From positions 2,215,001 to 2,279,000 of the forward strand of contig NZ_AP012978.1 of NCBI RefSeq assembly GCF_000801295.1: a stretch of 64,000 nt of DNA, written 5' to 3'. Source of the stretch: an endosymbiont of unidentified scaly snail isolate Monju. GTDB taxonomy: Bacteria; Pseudomonadota; Gammaproteobacteria; Chromatiales; Chromatiaceae. A model generated the notes under the pieces. The model was not told the DNA's origin, searched no databases, and worked only from the letters and a program-made list of their open reading frames with translations. Made by a program: the position numbers and the translations under genes. Of the stretch, positions 48,027 through 57,654 are shown piece after piece; within the stretch, counting starts at the first letter, position 1; each line of letters begins with the position of its first letter.

Positions 48027-48725
48027 TCAGAACGACCGCGATACCGTCAGCGCCAGATGCCCGCCACACAGGCCGGATCCCTTGCACATGCCCTTGTCAT
48101 CGGTATCGCTGTAGGTCAGATCGAAACCGAAACCTTCGTATTCGGTGGATACCCCCAGACTCCAGTCAGCATAGTCCTGCTTCGTGATACCGGTTTTCTC
48201 GCTGATGCTGGTCTTGCCATAGTGTGCGGCAATGGTGACCATGCCAGCCGGCACTTCCAGGCCCAGGTCGTAGTAACGCTCGGAACCCAGGTTGAAGAAG
48301 TCCGGGCTGTAGTTGACGGTGAAGCTGGCGCTGGCGACACCAAAGTCTTTGGAGACACCGACGTGATACTCGTTGGTGTCTGCACTGGGGCCCGTAGCTT
48401 GCCCGGGATAGTTATAACGCAGCGCACCAACATCCAGGCTCACCGGGCCAAGGTCACCGCTCCAACCGATATAGGTATCGAGTTCCATGCTGGAACCGTT
48501 GAAAACGGCGTCATCCACATTCGACCCCCACACACCGACATAAATACCGCTCTCGTGGCTGTAATCGAAACCACCTTGGATGGCCATGTCATTGTCGTTC
48601 TGGGAAACACCCCGGAACATGTAGTCGCTTGTGATGGCCACATTGGCGCTGAATTCAGCCTGGGCTGCCGAACCCGCAATCAGGGTTGCCACTCCCATTG
48701 CAATGGCAATCTTCTTCATCTTCAT
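48027..48725 (-). CDS. TorF family putative porin
   Basis: A 232-aa outer-membrane beta-barrel with signal peptide (MKKIAIAMGVATLIAGSAAQA). It shows the family's FSANVAITSDYMFRGVSQND start, alternating hydrophobic strands (YVGVWGSNVD, ELDTYIGWSG) and a terminal ALTVSRSF with C-terminal Phe as the BAM signal. A Cys pair (GMCKGSGLCGG) is near the end. GGGAG lies 7 nt before ATG 48725. Members are commonly encoded with glnK-amtB; transport of small nitrogen compounds is a guess. Confidence 0.88.
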   Translation of the reverse strand: MKMKKIAIAMGVATLIAGSAAQAEFSANVAITSDYMFRGVSQNDNDMAIQGGFDYSHESGIYVGVWGSNVDDAVFNGSSMELDTYIGWSGDLGPVSLDVGALRYNYPGQATGPSADTNEYHVGVSKDFGVASASFTVNYSPDFFNLGSERYYDLGLEVPAGMVTIAAHYGKTSISEKTGITKQDYADWSLGVSTEYEGFGFDLTYSDTDDKGMCKGSGLCGGHLALTVSRSF

Positions 48726-48801
48726 TTGCTTGCTCCCGTGCCTTTCCGGCATCAACTTGGTTCAAGAAGAGGTATCGACAAAATGTTCGATGCACCGGAA
48801 C

Positions 48802-48818
48802 AAGCACACTCCATGCCA
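48802..48818 (-). promoter_or_regulatory. Probable sigma-54 promoter of torF-glnK-amtB
   Basis: Minus strand TGGCATGGAGTGTGCTT matches TGGCACGN4TTGCT with two mismatches and has the essential GG-N10-GC spacing (-24 GG at 48816-48817, -12 GC at 48804-48805). Transcription would start ~48792, about 67 nt before torF. Confidence 0.7.
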
Positions 48819-48924
48819 GAGCATATTACCCATTGAATGTAAAGAACAATTTACATGACACAAGGGTGTTCCACCCCTGCCCGCCGCACCACGACGACAC
48901 AATCCAGGGTAAGGTTGTGAAGCA

Positions 48925-48945
48925 GGCGCACCAGCTTGGTGCGCC
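48925..48945. promoter_or_regulatory. NtrC-type upstream activator site
   Basis: GGCGCACCA-GCT-TGGTGCGCC is a perfect 9-bp-arm palindrome containing GCACCA-N3-TGGTGC, the NtrC consensus, ~140 nt upstream of the predicted sigma-54 start. A further GGTGCA half-site is at 48951-48956. No T run follows, arguing against a cfa terminator. Confidence 0.65.
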
Positions 48946-48959
48946 GAATTGGTGCATGC

Positions 48960-50132
48960 TCAGCGCAAGGAACGGTAGAGGGCGCGACGCCCCGGGGGAC
49001 TGAGCACCAGCTGCCAGAGCTGGCCACGCCGCGCGCGGAAGAAGCCGGCACAGGACTGCAGGTAGTAACGCCACATGCGCTGGAAGCGGTGGTCATAACG
49101 CGAGGCCAGTTGCGGCCAGGCCTGTTCGAAACGCGCCGACCAGCTCATCAGGGTACGGTCGTAGTCCTGTCCGAAGTTGTGCCAGTCCTCTATCACCATG
49201 CGTCCATCCAGGGAGCGGGCGAGCTGCTGGGCCGAGGGGAGCCGGCCGTTGGGGAAGATGTAGCGGTCGATCCAGGGGTCGGCGTGCAGACCGGTCCGGT
49301 CGACGCCGATGGTATGCAGCAGGAACAGCCCCCGAGGCTCGAGCAGGCGCAGCACGGTGTCGAAATAGACCCCGTAGTTGCGCGGTCCGACGTGCTCGAA
49401 CATGCCCACCGAGACGATCTTGTCGAATCGTCCCTGCACGTCGCGGTAGTCCATCAACTCGATGCGCACCGGCAGGCCGGCACAACGCTTGCGCGCCAGG
49501 CGCTGCTGCTCGCGCGATACGGTAATGCCCACAACCTCCACACCATGGCGCTCGGCGGCATGTCGCGCCAGCCCACCCCAGCCGCAACCGATGTCCAGCA
49601 GGCGCTCGCCCGGTCGCAGCTCGAGTTTGCGGCAGATCAGATCGAGCTTGGCGCGTTGCGCACTCTCCAGGTCGTCAGCCTCCGCCCAGTAGGCGCAGGA
49701 ATAGCTCATGCTGGCATCGAGCATGGCCTCGAACACATCATTGCCGATGTCGTAATGGTGCTCGCCGACCTGGAAGGCACGCTGCCGGCTTTGCAGGTTG
49801 AACAGGGAGTGACGCAGGATCTCGCCGAACAGGCGCAAGCGCACCAGACCGCCAAGCCGGTCGTCGATGCGCGCCGCCAGCAGGCGGTAGAACAATTCGT
49901 CGAGCGCCGCGCAGTCCCACAGACCATCCATGTAGGCCTCGCCGAAACCCAGTGAGCCCTGGCGCAGAATGCGGCTGTACACCTCGGGGTCGTGGACCTG
50001 GATGTCCCAGGGGCGGCTGCCATTGAAACGCACGTTCGCCTGTGCCACCAGCTCGGCCAGCACCCGGGGTGGCTCCGGGCTGCTCATGTTTCCGATCTTC
50101 TGGGGCAGGTAAGGGTGGCGCAACATCTTCAT
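48960..50132 (-). CDS. cfa: Cyclopropane-fatty-acyl-phospholipid synthase family protein
   Basis: SAM-dependent enzyme adding a methylene bridge to unsaturated acyl chains of membrane phospholipids (390 aa, E. coli Cfa 382). The N-terminal domain carries FGEAYMDGLWDC, then the bicarbonate/active-site region HHYDIGNDVFEAMLD and SYSCAYW, the SAM motif LLDIGCGWGGLARHAA, and VGMFEHVGPRNYGVYF. GGGAG is 6 nt before ATG 50132. It stands alone, diverging from ubiK. Confidence 0.95.
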   Translation of the reverse strand: MKMLRHPYLPQKIGNMSSPEPPRVLAELVAQANVRFNGSRPWDIQVHDPEVYSRILRQGSLGFGEAYMDGLWDCAALDELFYRLLAARIDDRLGGLVRLRLFGEILRHSLFNLQSRQRAFQVGEHHYDIGNDVFEAMLDASMSYSCAYWAEADDLESAQRAKLDLICRKLELRPGERLLDIGCGWGGLARHAAERHGVEVVGITVSREQQRLARKRCAGLPVRIELMDYRDVQGRFDKIVSVGMFEHVGPRNYGVYFDTVLRLLEPRGLFLLHTIGVDRTGLHADPWIDRYIFPNGRLPSAQQLARSLDGRMVIEDWHNFGQDYDRTLMSWSARFEQAWPQLASRYDHRFQRMWRYYLQSCAGFFRARRGQLWQLVLSPPGRRALYRSLR

Positions 50133-50293
50133 CGCTGTCTCCCGACACGTGGGATCACGGCCACTGCAACCAAGTATGGCGCCTCCCGGGCAGAATGAAA
50201 CAGAAATGCCCCAGGGTCACGATAGCTTCGATCAATGGACAGTCCGCCGCGCCTGGCCTAACCTGTAGGCCACCGAACACGAGGGCTGTCACC

Positions 50294-50545
50294 ATGCTCG
50301 ACCCCAGGATTCTCGACGATCTCTCGCGCCGCGTCGCCGACGGCATGCCACGCGGCCTGGCCAGCCTGCAGGAAGACTTCCAGCGCAACCTGCGCGCCGC
50401 GCTCGAGGCCGCGCTGCGCCGGCTCGACCTGGTCTCGCGTGACGAATTCGACATCCAGCAGGCCGTGCTGGCACGCACCCGCGAGAAGCTGGAGGCACTG
50501 GAGAAACGGGTCGCCGAGCTCGAGGCGCGCCTCGACAAGGACTGA
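50294..50545 (+). CDS. ubiK: Ubiquinone biosynthesis accessory factor UbiK
   Basis: A small 83-aa protein (YqiC/BMFP family) that assists aerobic ubiquinone assembly together with UbiJ. MLDPRILDDLSRRVADGMP is the amphipathic N-terminus, LVSRDEFDIQQAVLARTREKLEALEKRVAELEARL the coiled coil that trimerises. GAGGG lies 8 nt before the ATG. ubiK next to comM is a common gammaproteobacterial arrangement. Confidence 0.93.
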   Translation: MLDPRILDDLSRRVADGMPRGLASLQEDFQRNLRAALEAALRRLDLVSRDEFDIQQAVLARTREKLEALEKRVAELEARLDKD

Positions 50546-50598
50546 CCCCGACAGGCCGCCAGGGAAGGCGGCCAGACCACTCGACGCAGGGAAGCCGC

Positions 50599-52107
50599 AT
50601 GTCACTCGCCATCACCTTGTGCCGCGCCGGGCTGGGCATCGAGGCCCCGCTGGTCACCGTGGAGACCCACCTGGCCAACGGCCTGCCGGCCTTCAATATC
50701 GTCGGCCTGCCGGAAAAGGCCGTGCAGGAAGCCCGCGACCGGGTACGCAGCGCCCTGCAGAACGCCGGCTTCGAGTTCCCCGCCCGGCGCATCACCGTCA
50801 ACCTGGCACCCGCCGACCTGCCCAAGCAGGGTGCGCGCTTTGACCTGGCGATCGCCATCGGCATCCTCGCCGCCAGTGCGCAGTTACCTGTCGCTCCCCT
50901 GGCAGAGATCGAACTGATCGGCGAACTCACCCTGGGCGGAAAGATCCGCCCGGTGCGCGGCATACTGCCGGTGACCGTCGCCGCTACCCGCGCCGGGCAC
51001 CGCCTGCTGCTCCCTCGCGACAACGCCGCCGAGGCCTCGTTGGTGCGCGACGCCGAACTGTTGCCAGCAGACCACCTGCTGCAGGTCTGCGCTCACCTGA
51101 CAGGACGCGAGCCCATCCCGCGCCACATCCCCGCACCGCCGGCGAGAGGCGAAGGCGCCACGCCGCTCCCCGACCTCGCCGAAGTGCGCGGCCAGGCCCA
51201 GGCCCGGCGCGCCCTCGAGGTCGCTGCGGCCGCCGGCCACAACCTGTTGATGATGGGCCCTCCCGGCACCGGCAAGTCCATGCTCGCCGCTCGCCTGCCC
51301 GGCATCCTGCCTCCCATGAACGAGCAGGAGGCGCTGGAGACCGCCGCCATCCACTCAGTGGCGGGCCTGGAACCCCACCCCGACCGCTGGCACCAGCGCC
51401 CCTTCCGCTCACCTCATCACACCTGTTCCGGCGTGGCCCTGGTCGGCGGCAGCAGCATCCCACGGCCCGGCGAAATCTCGCTGGCGCACAATGGCGTGCT
51501 GTTTCTCGACGAACTGCCCGAATTCGACAACCGGGTGCTCGAGGTGCTGCGCGAACCACTGGAGACCGGCCGCATCGTCATCTCGCGTGCCGCACGCAGC
51601 GCCGAATTCCCCGCGCGCTTTCAGCTGGTGGCCGCCATGAACCCCTGCCCCTGCGGCCATGTCAACGAACCCGACAAGCGCTGCGACCGTTGTACCCCGC
51701 AGCTCGCCACACGCTACCAGGGGCGCATCTCCGGCCCCCTGCGCGACCGCATCGACATCCAGATCGAGGTGCCTGCCCTGCCGACCCGCGACCTGCTCGA
51801 GGCCCCACCCGGCGAGCCCAGCGCCATGGTGCGCGCCCGCGTGATCGCCGCCCGCAAACGCCAGCTACGACGCCAGGGCTGCACCAACGCCGAACTGCAA
51901 CACGCCGCGCTCGAGCGCCACTGCGCGCTCACCACCGAGGTCCGCCGCCTGCTCGAGACCGCCATCGAACGCCTGGGCCTGTCGGCTCGCGGATACCACC
52001 GCGTCCTGCGCCTGGCCCGCACCATCGCCGATCTCGACGAGAGTGATACCATTGGGCCACGACACATGAGCGAGGCGATCGGTTACCGGCGATTGGACCG
52101 GACATGA
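50599..52107 (+). CDS. comM: YifB/ComM family Mg-chelatase-like AAA+ ATPase
   Basis: A 502-aa hexameric helicase that promotes branch migration during natural transformation in Vibrio (ComM); E. coli YifB is the homologue. The N-terminal ChlI domain (NGLPAFNIVGLPEKAVQEARDRVRSAL) is followed by the AAA+ module with GPPGTGKSMLA, FRSPHHTCS, FLDELPEF and FQLVAAMNPCPCG, then the C-terminal Mg_chelatase_C domain (GLSARGYHRVLRLARTIADL). Full length. Other competence genes are not in the window. Confidence 0.95.
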   Translation: MSLAITLCRAGLGIEAPLVTVETHLANGLPAFNIVGLPEKAVQEARDRVRSALQNAGFEFPARRITVNLAPADLPKQGARFDLAIAIGILAASAQLPVAPLAEIELIGELTLGGKIRPVRGILPVTVAATRAGHRLLLPRDNAAEASLVRDAELLPADHLLQVCAHLTGREPIPRHIPAPPARGEGATPLPDLAEVRGQAQARRALEVAAAAGHNLLMMGPPGTGKSMLAARLPGILPPMNEQEALETAAIHSVAGLEPHPDRWHQRPFRSPHHTCSGVALVGGSSIPRPGEISLAHNGVLFLDELPEFDNRVLEVLREPLETGRIVISRAARSAEFPARFQLVAAMNPCPCGHVNEPDKRCDRCTPQLATRYQGRISGPLRDRIDIQIEVPALPTRDLLEAPPGEPSAMVRARVIAARKRQLRRQGCTNAELQHAALERHCALTTEVRRLLETAIERLGLSARGYHRVLRLARTIADLDESDTIGPRHMSEAIGYRRLDRT

Positions 52108-52272
52108 CCGCCCCGCTCGTTGGTCAGATCCGCGGACGGAACCTGCCAGCACGCTTGCACCAGGAACTAACGAGGCCGAATCGAGGGGATATGCTCTAGT
52201 GGATCTCGCGGATGACAACCGACCACATCACGGTTCACCGTTCCAGTCACGCAAACCTCGGTTGAAGCTCTC

Positions 52273-54037
52273 ATGATCGACGCCCTGAAGAAGCTCCACT
52301 CTCTGCTCGGATACCCAAGGCCGTCGACGCTTCGTCCTGCTGGTCCTGCTCATGCTGTTCGACGCGCTGCTGGAGATCCTCAGTCTGCACCTGGTACCGG
52401 CCTATGTAGGACTAGTCGCCTATCCCGAAAAACTCCAGGCCCTGCTGCCAAACACTTGGCACTTGGAATCGCACGATAAGATCGTGTTATGGGCCTCGGT
52501 GGCAATCGCCCTGTTCTTCGCTATCAAGCTGCTGGTCAATGCCCGCATTGGGCTGGCCAGGATCCACTTTGCGCAGCAGACCGCAGTGAACTTGAGCACC
52601 CGGCTGCTGGATGCCTACCTGCATGCGCCCCACGAATACCACCTGCAACACAACAGCGCGGAACTGCAACGCAACCTGAACAGCGACAGCGTCCAGCTCG
52701 CCGACCAACTGCTGATTCCGCTCGGCGACCTCCTCAGCCAAGGAGCCATCATCCTTGCCGTGCTGGGTGTGTTCTTATTTTATATTCCTGTCGATGTCCT
52801 GGCGGTGCTGGTCGGCGTACTGGCTGTGGCCGGCCACGCCGTTCTGTCACAGCAGCACAGATTGCAGCAGGAGGGAAAAGAGGTACAGCAGTTGCGTGGC
52901 CGCCTGATCAAGAACACAAATGAGGCACTGGGGTGCGCCAAAGAGATTTCCCTCCTGGGACGGCAGAAGTTCTTCGTGGAGCGCTTCCGCGATCTATTTT
53001 CACGCCTGACCCGACACCAGCGCCATATCCAGATCATGGCAGGAAGGCTCATTCCCGGTGGTATCGAGTTGGCCACCATTGTGGCACTTGCCGGCATGAT
53101 CTATCTACTCTTTCGCCAAGGGCACAATTCACAGGAAGTTCTTGAACTGATCACCATAGCAGCCGTGGGCCTGGCCCGGCTCAAGGGTTCCCTGTCCGGC
53201 TTCATGGGTGCTCACAGCCTGCTCGAGCACAAGCGTGCGATCCTCGACGCCATCCATGCCGACTTGGCCGAGCTGGAAACCTTTACGACCATGACGACTG
53301 ACCACGAGACAGCTCCCGCTTTCCGCAGGGAGTTGGCGCTGGCAGATGTCCACTACCGTTATCCCGGCAGCGACCACGACGTCCTACGCGGGGTAAATCT
53401 GGTCATCCGCAAGGGCGAGGCAATCGGCTTCGTAGGCAAGACCGGCGCAGGAAAGTCAACCCTCATCGACCTCATCATGGGGCTTGTTCATCCCACTGCC
53501 GGCAAGCTGTTGCTCGACAGTCGGCCGCTGCACGAACAGCTGCCTGCCTGGCAACGCCAGATTGGCCATGTCCCCCAGCTGCTCTCATTGGTCGACGGCA
53601 CTATCCGCGAGAACGTGGCACTCGGCCTGCGACCCGAGCAGATCAACGAAGCAGCACTGTTACGGGCTGTCGAGCAATCACAGCTGACTGAACTGGTGGA
53701 ACGTCTACCCGACGGACTGGATACCGTGATCGGTGAAAGGGGCATCCGCCTCTCCGGAGGCCAACGGCAACGGATCGCCATCGCGCGCGCTCTGTATCAC
53801 GACCCGGAAATTATCATTTTCGACGAGGCCACCTCTGCTCTTGATAACGAAACTGAGGCCGAGGTGATCCGCGCGGTGGATTCGCTCAAAGGCCACAAGA
53901 CCATTCTGATGATTGCGCACCGTTTAAGCTCGCTACGACAATGCGACAATGTCTACAATCTAGAGCGAGGAAAAATCATAAATATAACGCATGATAAAAG
54001 CCATTTGACACCCAGAGAAGGCAGGGCTACACAGTGA
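52273..54037 (+). pseudogene. ABC exporter (permease-ATPase fusion), apparent frameshift near the start
   Basis: A ~588-aa PglK/MsbA-like half-transporter. From ATG 52273 the frame reads MIDALKKLHSLLG, but the natural continuation GRRRFVLLVLLMLFDALLEILSL is in another frame; dropping one base near 52310-52317 joins them. The open frame from ATG 52352 lacks a ribosome-binding site and truncates helix 1. The remainder is intact: about six membrane helices, Walker A GKTGAGKST, signature LSGGQRQRIAIARAL, Walker B IIIFDEATSALD and the H-loop IAHRLSSL. At the head of a glycosyltransferase locus it may flip lipid-linked glycan or export polysaccharide. Sequencing error is possible. Confidence 0.8.
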
Positions 54038-54267
54038 CTACCAAAAAGTTACTTGCAGGCCACTCTACACCCATGGAAACAATATACACATTAAATAACA
54101 GAATGAAGGAAATAAGATATGCTTGGCAGCGCTCGACAGAAATGACAAGCAAGCATCTGCAGGGCAATATTGTTTTGAAGATGAGGATGGGGATGGGGAT
54201 GGGGATGGGGATGGGGATGGGGATGGGGATGGGGATGGGGATGGGGATTTATTTTTTACGCGAATAG
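54034..54267 (+). CDS. Unidentified short frame containing the hexanucleotide repeat
   Basis: A GTG overlapping the ABC gene stop (GTGA) opens a 77-aa frame: MTTKKLLAGHSTPMETIYTLNNRMKEIRYAWQ, then a Met-Gly repeat encoded by (GGGGAT)n and IYFLRE. In a second frame the same DNA from ~54099 to 54425 reads QASAGQYCFEDE, (Asp-Gly)n, DLFFTRIEETTMEPP and a tail ending LLWDSLFLRS. Neither is recognised, and the second looks at least as protein-like. Probably a decayed or frameshifted gene in AT-rich acquired DNA. Confidence 0.3.
   Translation: MTTKKLLAGHSTPMETIYTLNNRMKEIRYAWQRSTEMTSKHLQGNIVLKMRMGMGMGMGMGMGMGMGMGMGIYFLRE
54189..54248 (+). repeat. (GGGGAT)10 microsatellite
   Basis: Ten perfect tandem copies of GGGGAT, preceded by degenerate GATGAG/GAT units. 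Length changes would be in multiples of two codons, altering a Met-Gly or Asp-Gly repeat without shifting frame. Confidence 0.97.
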
Positions 54268-54458
54268 AAGAAACTACTATGGAGCCACCTATAAATACAA
54301 TTGACAGTGACATCAAGACAACTCTTGGCATTCATTATCGGCCGCAGTATTTAAGTGTAGCAACCATATCAAGGTATTCGCCCGGCCATAGACTTCTCTG
54401 GGATTCGCTCTTTTTGCGCAGCTAAATATTACGCACAATCAGCCTAGAGGGTGTCGTT

Positions 54459-55137
54459 TTGATAATTTCTCACAAATATAAATTTATATCCATAAAAACC
54501 GTAAAGACCGCCGGAACAAGCATCGAAGTCTTTTTGTCTCAATATTGCGGCGAGCAAGACTCGGTGACCCCAATTTGGCCGCATGTTAATCCGCACCACG
54601 CTAGAAATTATAGGGGGTTTTGGAACCCACGTCCAGAGATTATACAAAAACAAGGGCGCACCATTGGAGCTACAGCTCGCGACTTGTTGCGAAGGAACAA
54701 ATTCTCCAATCACATTCCCGCAACCTTAGTAAAGAGTGTCAAGAAACACATGGAATTCCTACTACAAGTTTTGTGTTGAAAGAAACCCTTGGGACAAAAC
54801 CCTATCTCATTACCATATGGTGAATGACCGCGCCGGCGGCATGCCTTTCGATGAGTAAATAGAAAAGAGGGAGTTTTGTGCAAACTGGCCGCTTTATTGT
54901 GATGCTAGCGAAACGGTATTGGTAGACAAGGTTATTAAATATGAATCACTCATAGACGAACTGAATTATGTTTTCAAACGATTGGGGATACCGTTTGATG
55001 GCTCACTTGGCGTAAGAGCAAAATCAGAACACCGAAAAGATGCAAAACCATATCAGGAAGTGTTCTCTATCGAGAAAAGAAAAGTTACCGAGGAAGCCTT
55101 TGCAAAAGAAATTGAAATGCATGGATATGTTTTCTGA
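54459..55137 (+). pseudogene. Sulfotransferase family 2 gene, inactivated
   Basis: Recognisable carbohydrate-sulfotransferase-like protein in pieces. The first frame (TTG 54459) gives MIISHKYKFISIKTVKTAGTSIE, with the PAPS 5'-phosphosulfate loop KTAGTS. A one-base insertion (CC at 54758-54759) shifts to YYKFCVERNPWDKTLSHYH, the 3'-phosphate region. A nonsense TAA at 54856-54858 interrupts MPFDE/IEKREFC, and translation-like sequence continues WPLYCDAS...VDKVIKYESL to AKEIEMHGYVF at 55137. One frameshift plus one stop makes a sequencing artefact unlikely. Base composition is AT-richer than the surrounding genome. Confidence 0.8.
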
Positions 55138-55301
55138 AATACGATGCAAAACCCCATCTCCGCAAGATAATAATAGACCTGCCTGGCCGTCCAAAAACAC
55201 TGGACGCATGTTTGGCTTTAGACAGAAAGCAATGGGAGGCATATAAGATACAAAAAGAAGCTGCCGAAACGTTAGTTAAGATAGGTGCGATAATAAGGTG
55301 A
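55138..55301 (+). other. Unidentified coding-like tail fragment
   Basis: The frame at 55137-55301 reads KYDAKPHLRKIIIDLPGRP and QWEAYKIQKEAAETLVKIGAIIR, ending TGA that overlaps the next ATG (TGATG). It has no start of its own and looks like the C-terminus of a lost or frameshifted gene in the same locus. Confidence 0.35.
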
Positions 55302-56328
55302 TGGACACCCAAGCGATTTTTCTCGTAGGCTGGTTCAGGAGCGGCACCAGCATGTTGTGGAACCTCCTCAAAAGCACTGGGCTGTATCATTGCTATTACG
55401 AGCCCTTCCACGAACACCTGCCCCATCTTGCCTACACTCGATGCAAGCACCGGGTCGACCCCACTCATCTTGCAATTGGAAACTACTGGGACGAATACCA
55501 AATCGTCCCAAAAGAAGAATTCCTGAAGTACTGGAAGCCTTGGTTCGGGCAGGCGCGATGGCGCATGACGGAAAACGATCGCCCCCGGACATGGAAGCCT
55601 ACATCAGACACCTCGCAGCACGATCGGAAAAACCGGCTGTCTTCAAGTTTGTCCGCGCCAGTTTTCGGCTGAGTTGGCTACGAAAAACCTTTCCCGAAGC
55701 CCGAATCATATGGATAAACAGGGACCCCCGAAAAGTATGGGACTCTATGCAGAAACGCGATACATCAATTGCCGCAGTTCCTGGCAATCCAGAAATTACG
55801 CAACAAGGGTTCTCGAACTACATCCTGCAGATGGCCATGGAAATGGGATTCTCGATAAGGGACGATCTCTATGGCACCTTCTATGACATGTGGGTTTCTT
55901 CGTTTATGGAAGCAAAAAACCAGGTTGATGACATATGGTGGTATGAGGACATACTAGCCGATTACCCCGGATGGGCCAAAACACACTTGGTGGACGCAGG
56001 GATCACCGAATCGATACCGCCTTACGAGGTGAAAAACCCAGGCACAATATACTATGCGAACACTGTTCCCCGGTACTTGGCATCGGAACTGAAACAGACC
56101 CTACCCAGCACATCGCCACCCAATCACGCCATACAGCGCATTCTCGACGAGGTTCCATCGAGAAACCGGGAAATTGTTCTGCTCCAGTCGAGAATACTCG
56201 ACCTGGAGGCTGAATTGTGTCGAGAAAGAGAAAGACAATATTTGTCGACTAGAAACCCCCTTTACCTCCTTAAGGAAAAAGCAAAAAAGAGCTGGCTAAA
56301 GTTACAGAAGCGCTTCATAAAGCTATGA
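55301..56328 (+). pseudogene. Sulfotransferase family protein, frameshifted at a C5 run
   Basis: The frame from ATG 55301 starts AIFLVGWFRSGTSMLWNLL, with a P-loop-like PAPS-binding RSGTS, and runs to TENDRP. At C5 (55582-55586) one C is missing; the continuation DMEAYIRHLAARSEKPAVFKFVR, then RIIWINRDPRKVWDSM (3'-phosphate site) and a C-terminal coiled coil (EIVLLQSRILDLEAELCRERERQ) lies in another frame. Joined, it is ~342 aa and complete, so a sequencing error would make it intact. It would sulfate a surface glycan. It overlaps the next gene by ATGA. Confidence 0.75.
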
Positions 56329-57647
56329 ATATATACGTAGACTGCACCGACATCGCACTTCATGGTGGAAACACAGGTATCCAGCGTGTCGCACGTAATC
56401 TAGCTCAACATGCCGCTGCTGCGGAGGCAGCCTTGGAACTGCAGACTCAGCTTCTGGCCTATTTGCCAGCACTCGGTTTCGTCAAGCTAGAGGAACCATC
56501 ACGTCAGTCGCTGCGAGCGAGCATCGGAACCCTGCGGCTGCTAGCCTACGAAAGTAGGACACCACGCCGTTTTCGTAGACTGTGCTCCACCCTCCTCGAA
56601 CCGTTTGGGCTGGCTTCCTGGATCGAACGCAACTGGCAGGGGCCTAGTCGCCTGACACTCATCGCCCTGTTCCTGGTGCCGGTCTACCTGACCAGCGCCG
56701 TGTCTGCGGTAATCACACGCCTGCTTCCTATGCCAAAAGCAGCCATCCGAATGAAAAGCAGCGATATTCTGGTGATTCCTGGCACCTCGTGGTGGGGTCG
56801 GGAACTTGAGACACAGCTTCCTGAGCTTCACGCCCAAGGGATTCATCTCATCCCGTTGATCCATGATATGTTTCCGCTTACCCACGCCCACGTTGTTCGA
56901 CATGACATCATCGATGATTTCAGACGCAACATTAATACCTTGCTGTCTATCAGCGCAATGGTTCTGACGAATTCCAATTTCACCGCTCGACAATTAGTCT
57001 CCTACATACAAAAAAAGGACTTCAATCCACGTCCGGAGGTGGAGTCTTTTCGTATGGGGATCGAGCTGGATCTGGTCGATACCCGACAATCTCCAAGGGC
57101 AGAACTGCATTCCGTCTTTTCCAGTGAGGCAGTTTTTCTCACCGTGGGCACGGTTGAACCGAGGAAGAACCTGCCCTTCCTACTCGACGCTTTCATGGAG
57201 CTTTGGAAATGGCATCCTGAAATCCCCTTGGTTGTGGTAGGAAAGTATGGCTGGAAATCCGAATCCACCCGCGCACGCATCAAATCGTTAATTGCCGCCG
57301 GCCGTCCTTTGTACTGGTTTCAGGATCTCAACGACAGCGAACTGGCATGGTGCTACCGGCATGCCAGGGCGCTGATCTACCCTTCACTAATCGAAGGATT
57401 TGGTTTGCCATTGCTGGAGGCCCTGCTGCACGGCTGCCCCGTGCTCGCCAGCGACATACCCGTGTTCCGCGAGATCGGTGGCGAGCACTGCCGTTACTTT
57501 CCGCTGGACGACCCCACCCCCTTGAGTGCCCTGATCGAGGAATACGCCGCTAACCCTCCATCGCGCCCCCGGGTGGAATGGCCGAACTGGCAGGAGAGTG
57601 CCGTCGAGTTCTTCGGCAAGATCCGTGATCATTTCCAAGCCCGGTAA
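56325..57647 (+). CDS. Glycosyltransferase family 1/4 protein
   Basis: A 440-aa GT-B glycosyltransferase. The N-terminal domain starts IYVDCTDIALHGGNTGIQRVARNL, with a hydrophobic segment LTLIALFLVPVYLTSAVSAVI (~110-130) that may associate with the membrane. The C-terminal domain has FLTVGTVEPRKNLPFLLDAF and the donor-binding ALIYPSLIEGFGLPLLEALLHGCPVLASD block with its EX7E glutamates. It overlaps the sulfotransferase gene (ATGA), indicating one polysaccharide operon. Donor and acceptor unknown. Confidence 0.9.
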   Translation: MNIYVDCTDIALHGGNTGIQRVARNLAQHAAAAEAALELQTQLLAYLPALGFVKLEEPSRQSLRASIGTLRLLAYESRTPRRFRRLCSTLLEPFGLASWIERNWQGPSRLTLIALFLVPVYLTSAVSAVITRLLPMPKAAIRMKSSDILVIPGTSWWGRELETQLPELHAQGIHLIPLIHDMFPLTHAHVVRHDIIDDFRRNINTLLSISAMVLTNSNFTARQLVSYIQKKDFNPRPEVESFRMGIELDLVDTRQSPRAELHSVFSSEAVFLTVGTVEPRKNLPFLLDAFMELWKWHPEIPLVVVGKYGWKSESTRARIKSLIAAGRPLYWFQDLNDSELAWCYRHARALIYPSLIEGFGLPLLEALLHGCPVLASDIPVFREIGGEHCRYFPLDDPTPLSALIEEYAANPPSRPRVEWPNWQESAVEFFGKIRDHFQAR

Positions 57648-57654
57648 TACCTGC

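Noticed and set aside
48925-48945. Terminator for cfa
   Set aside because: The stem is strong but no T run follows on the minus strand, and the sequence fits an NtrC site upstream of a sigma-54 promoter.
54189-54248. Possible CRISPR-like array
   Set aside because: The unit is a spacerless 6-nt tandem repeat, so it is a microsatellite, and no cas gene is present.
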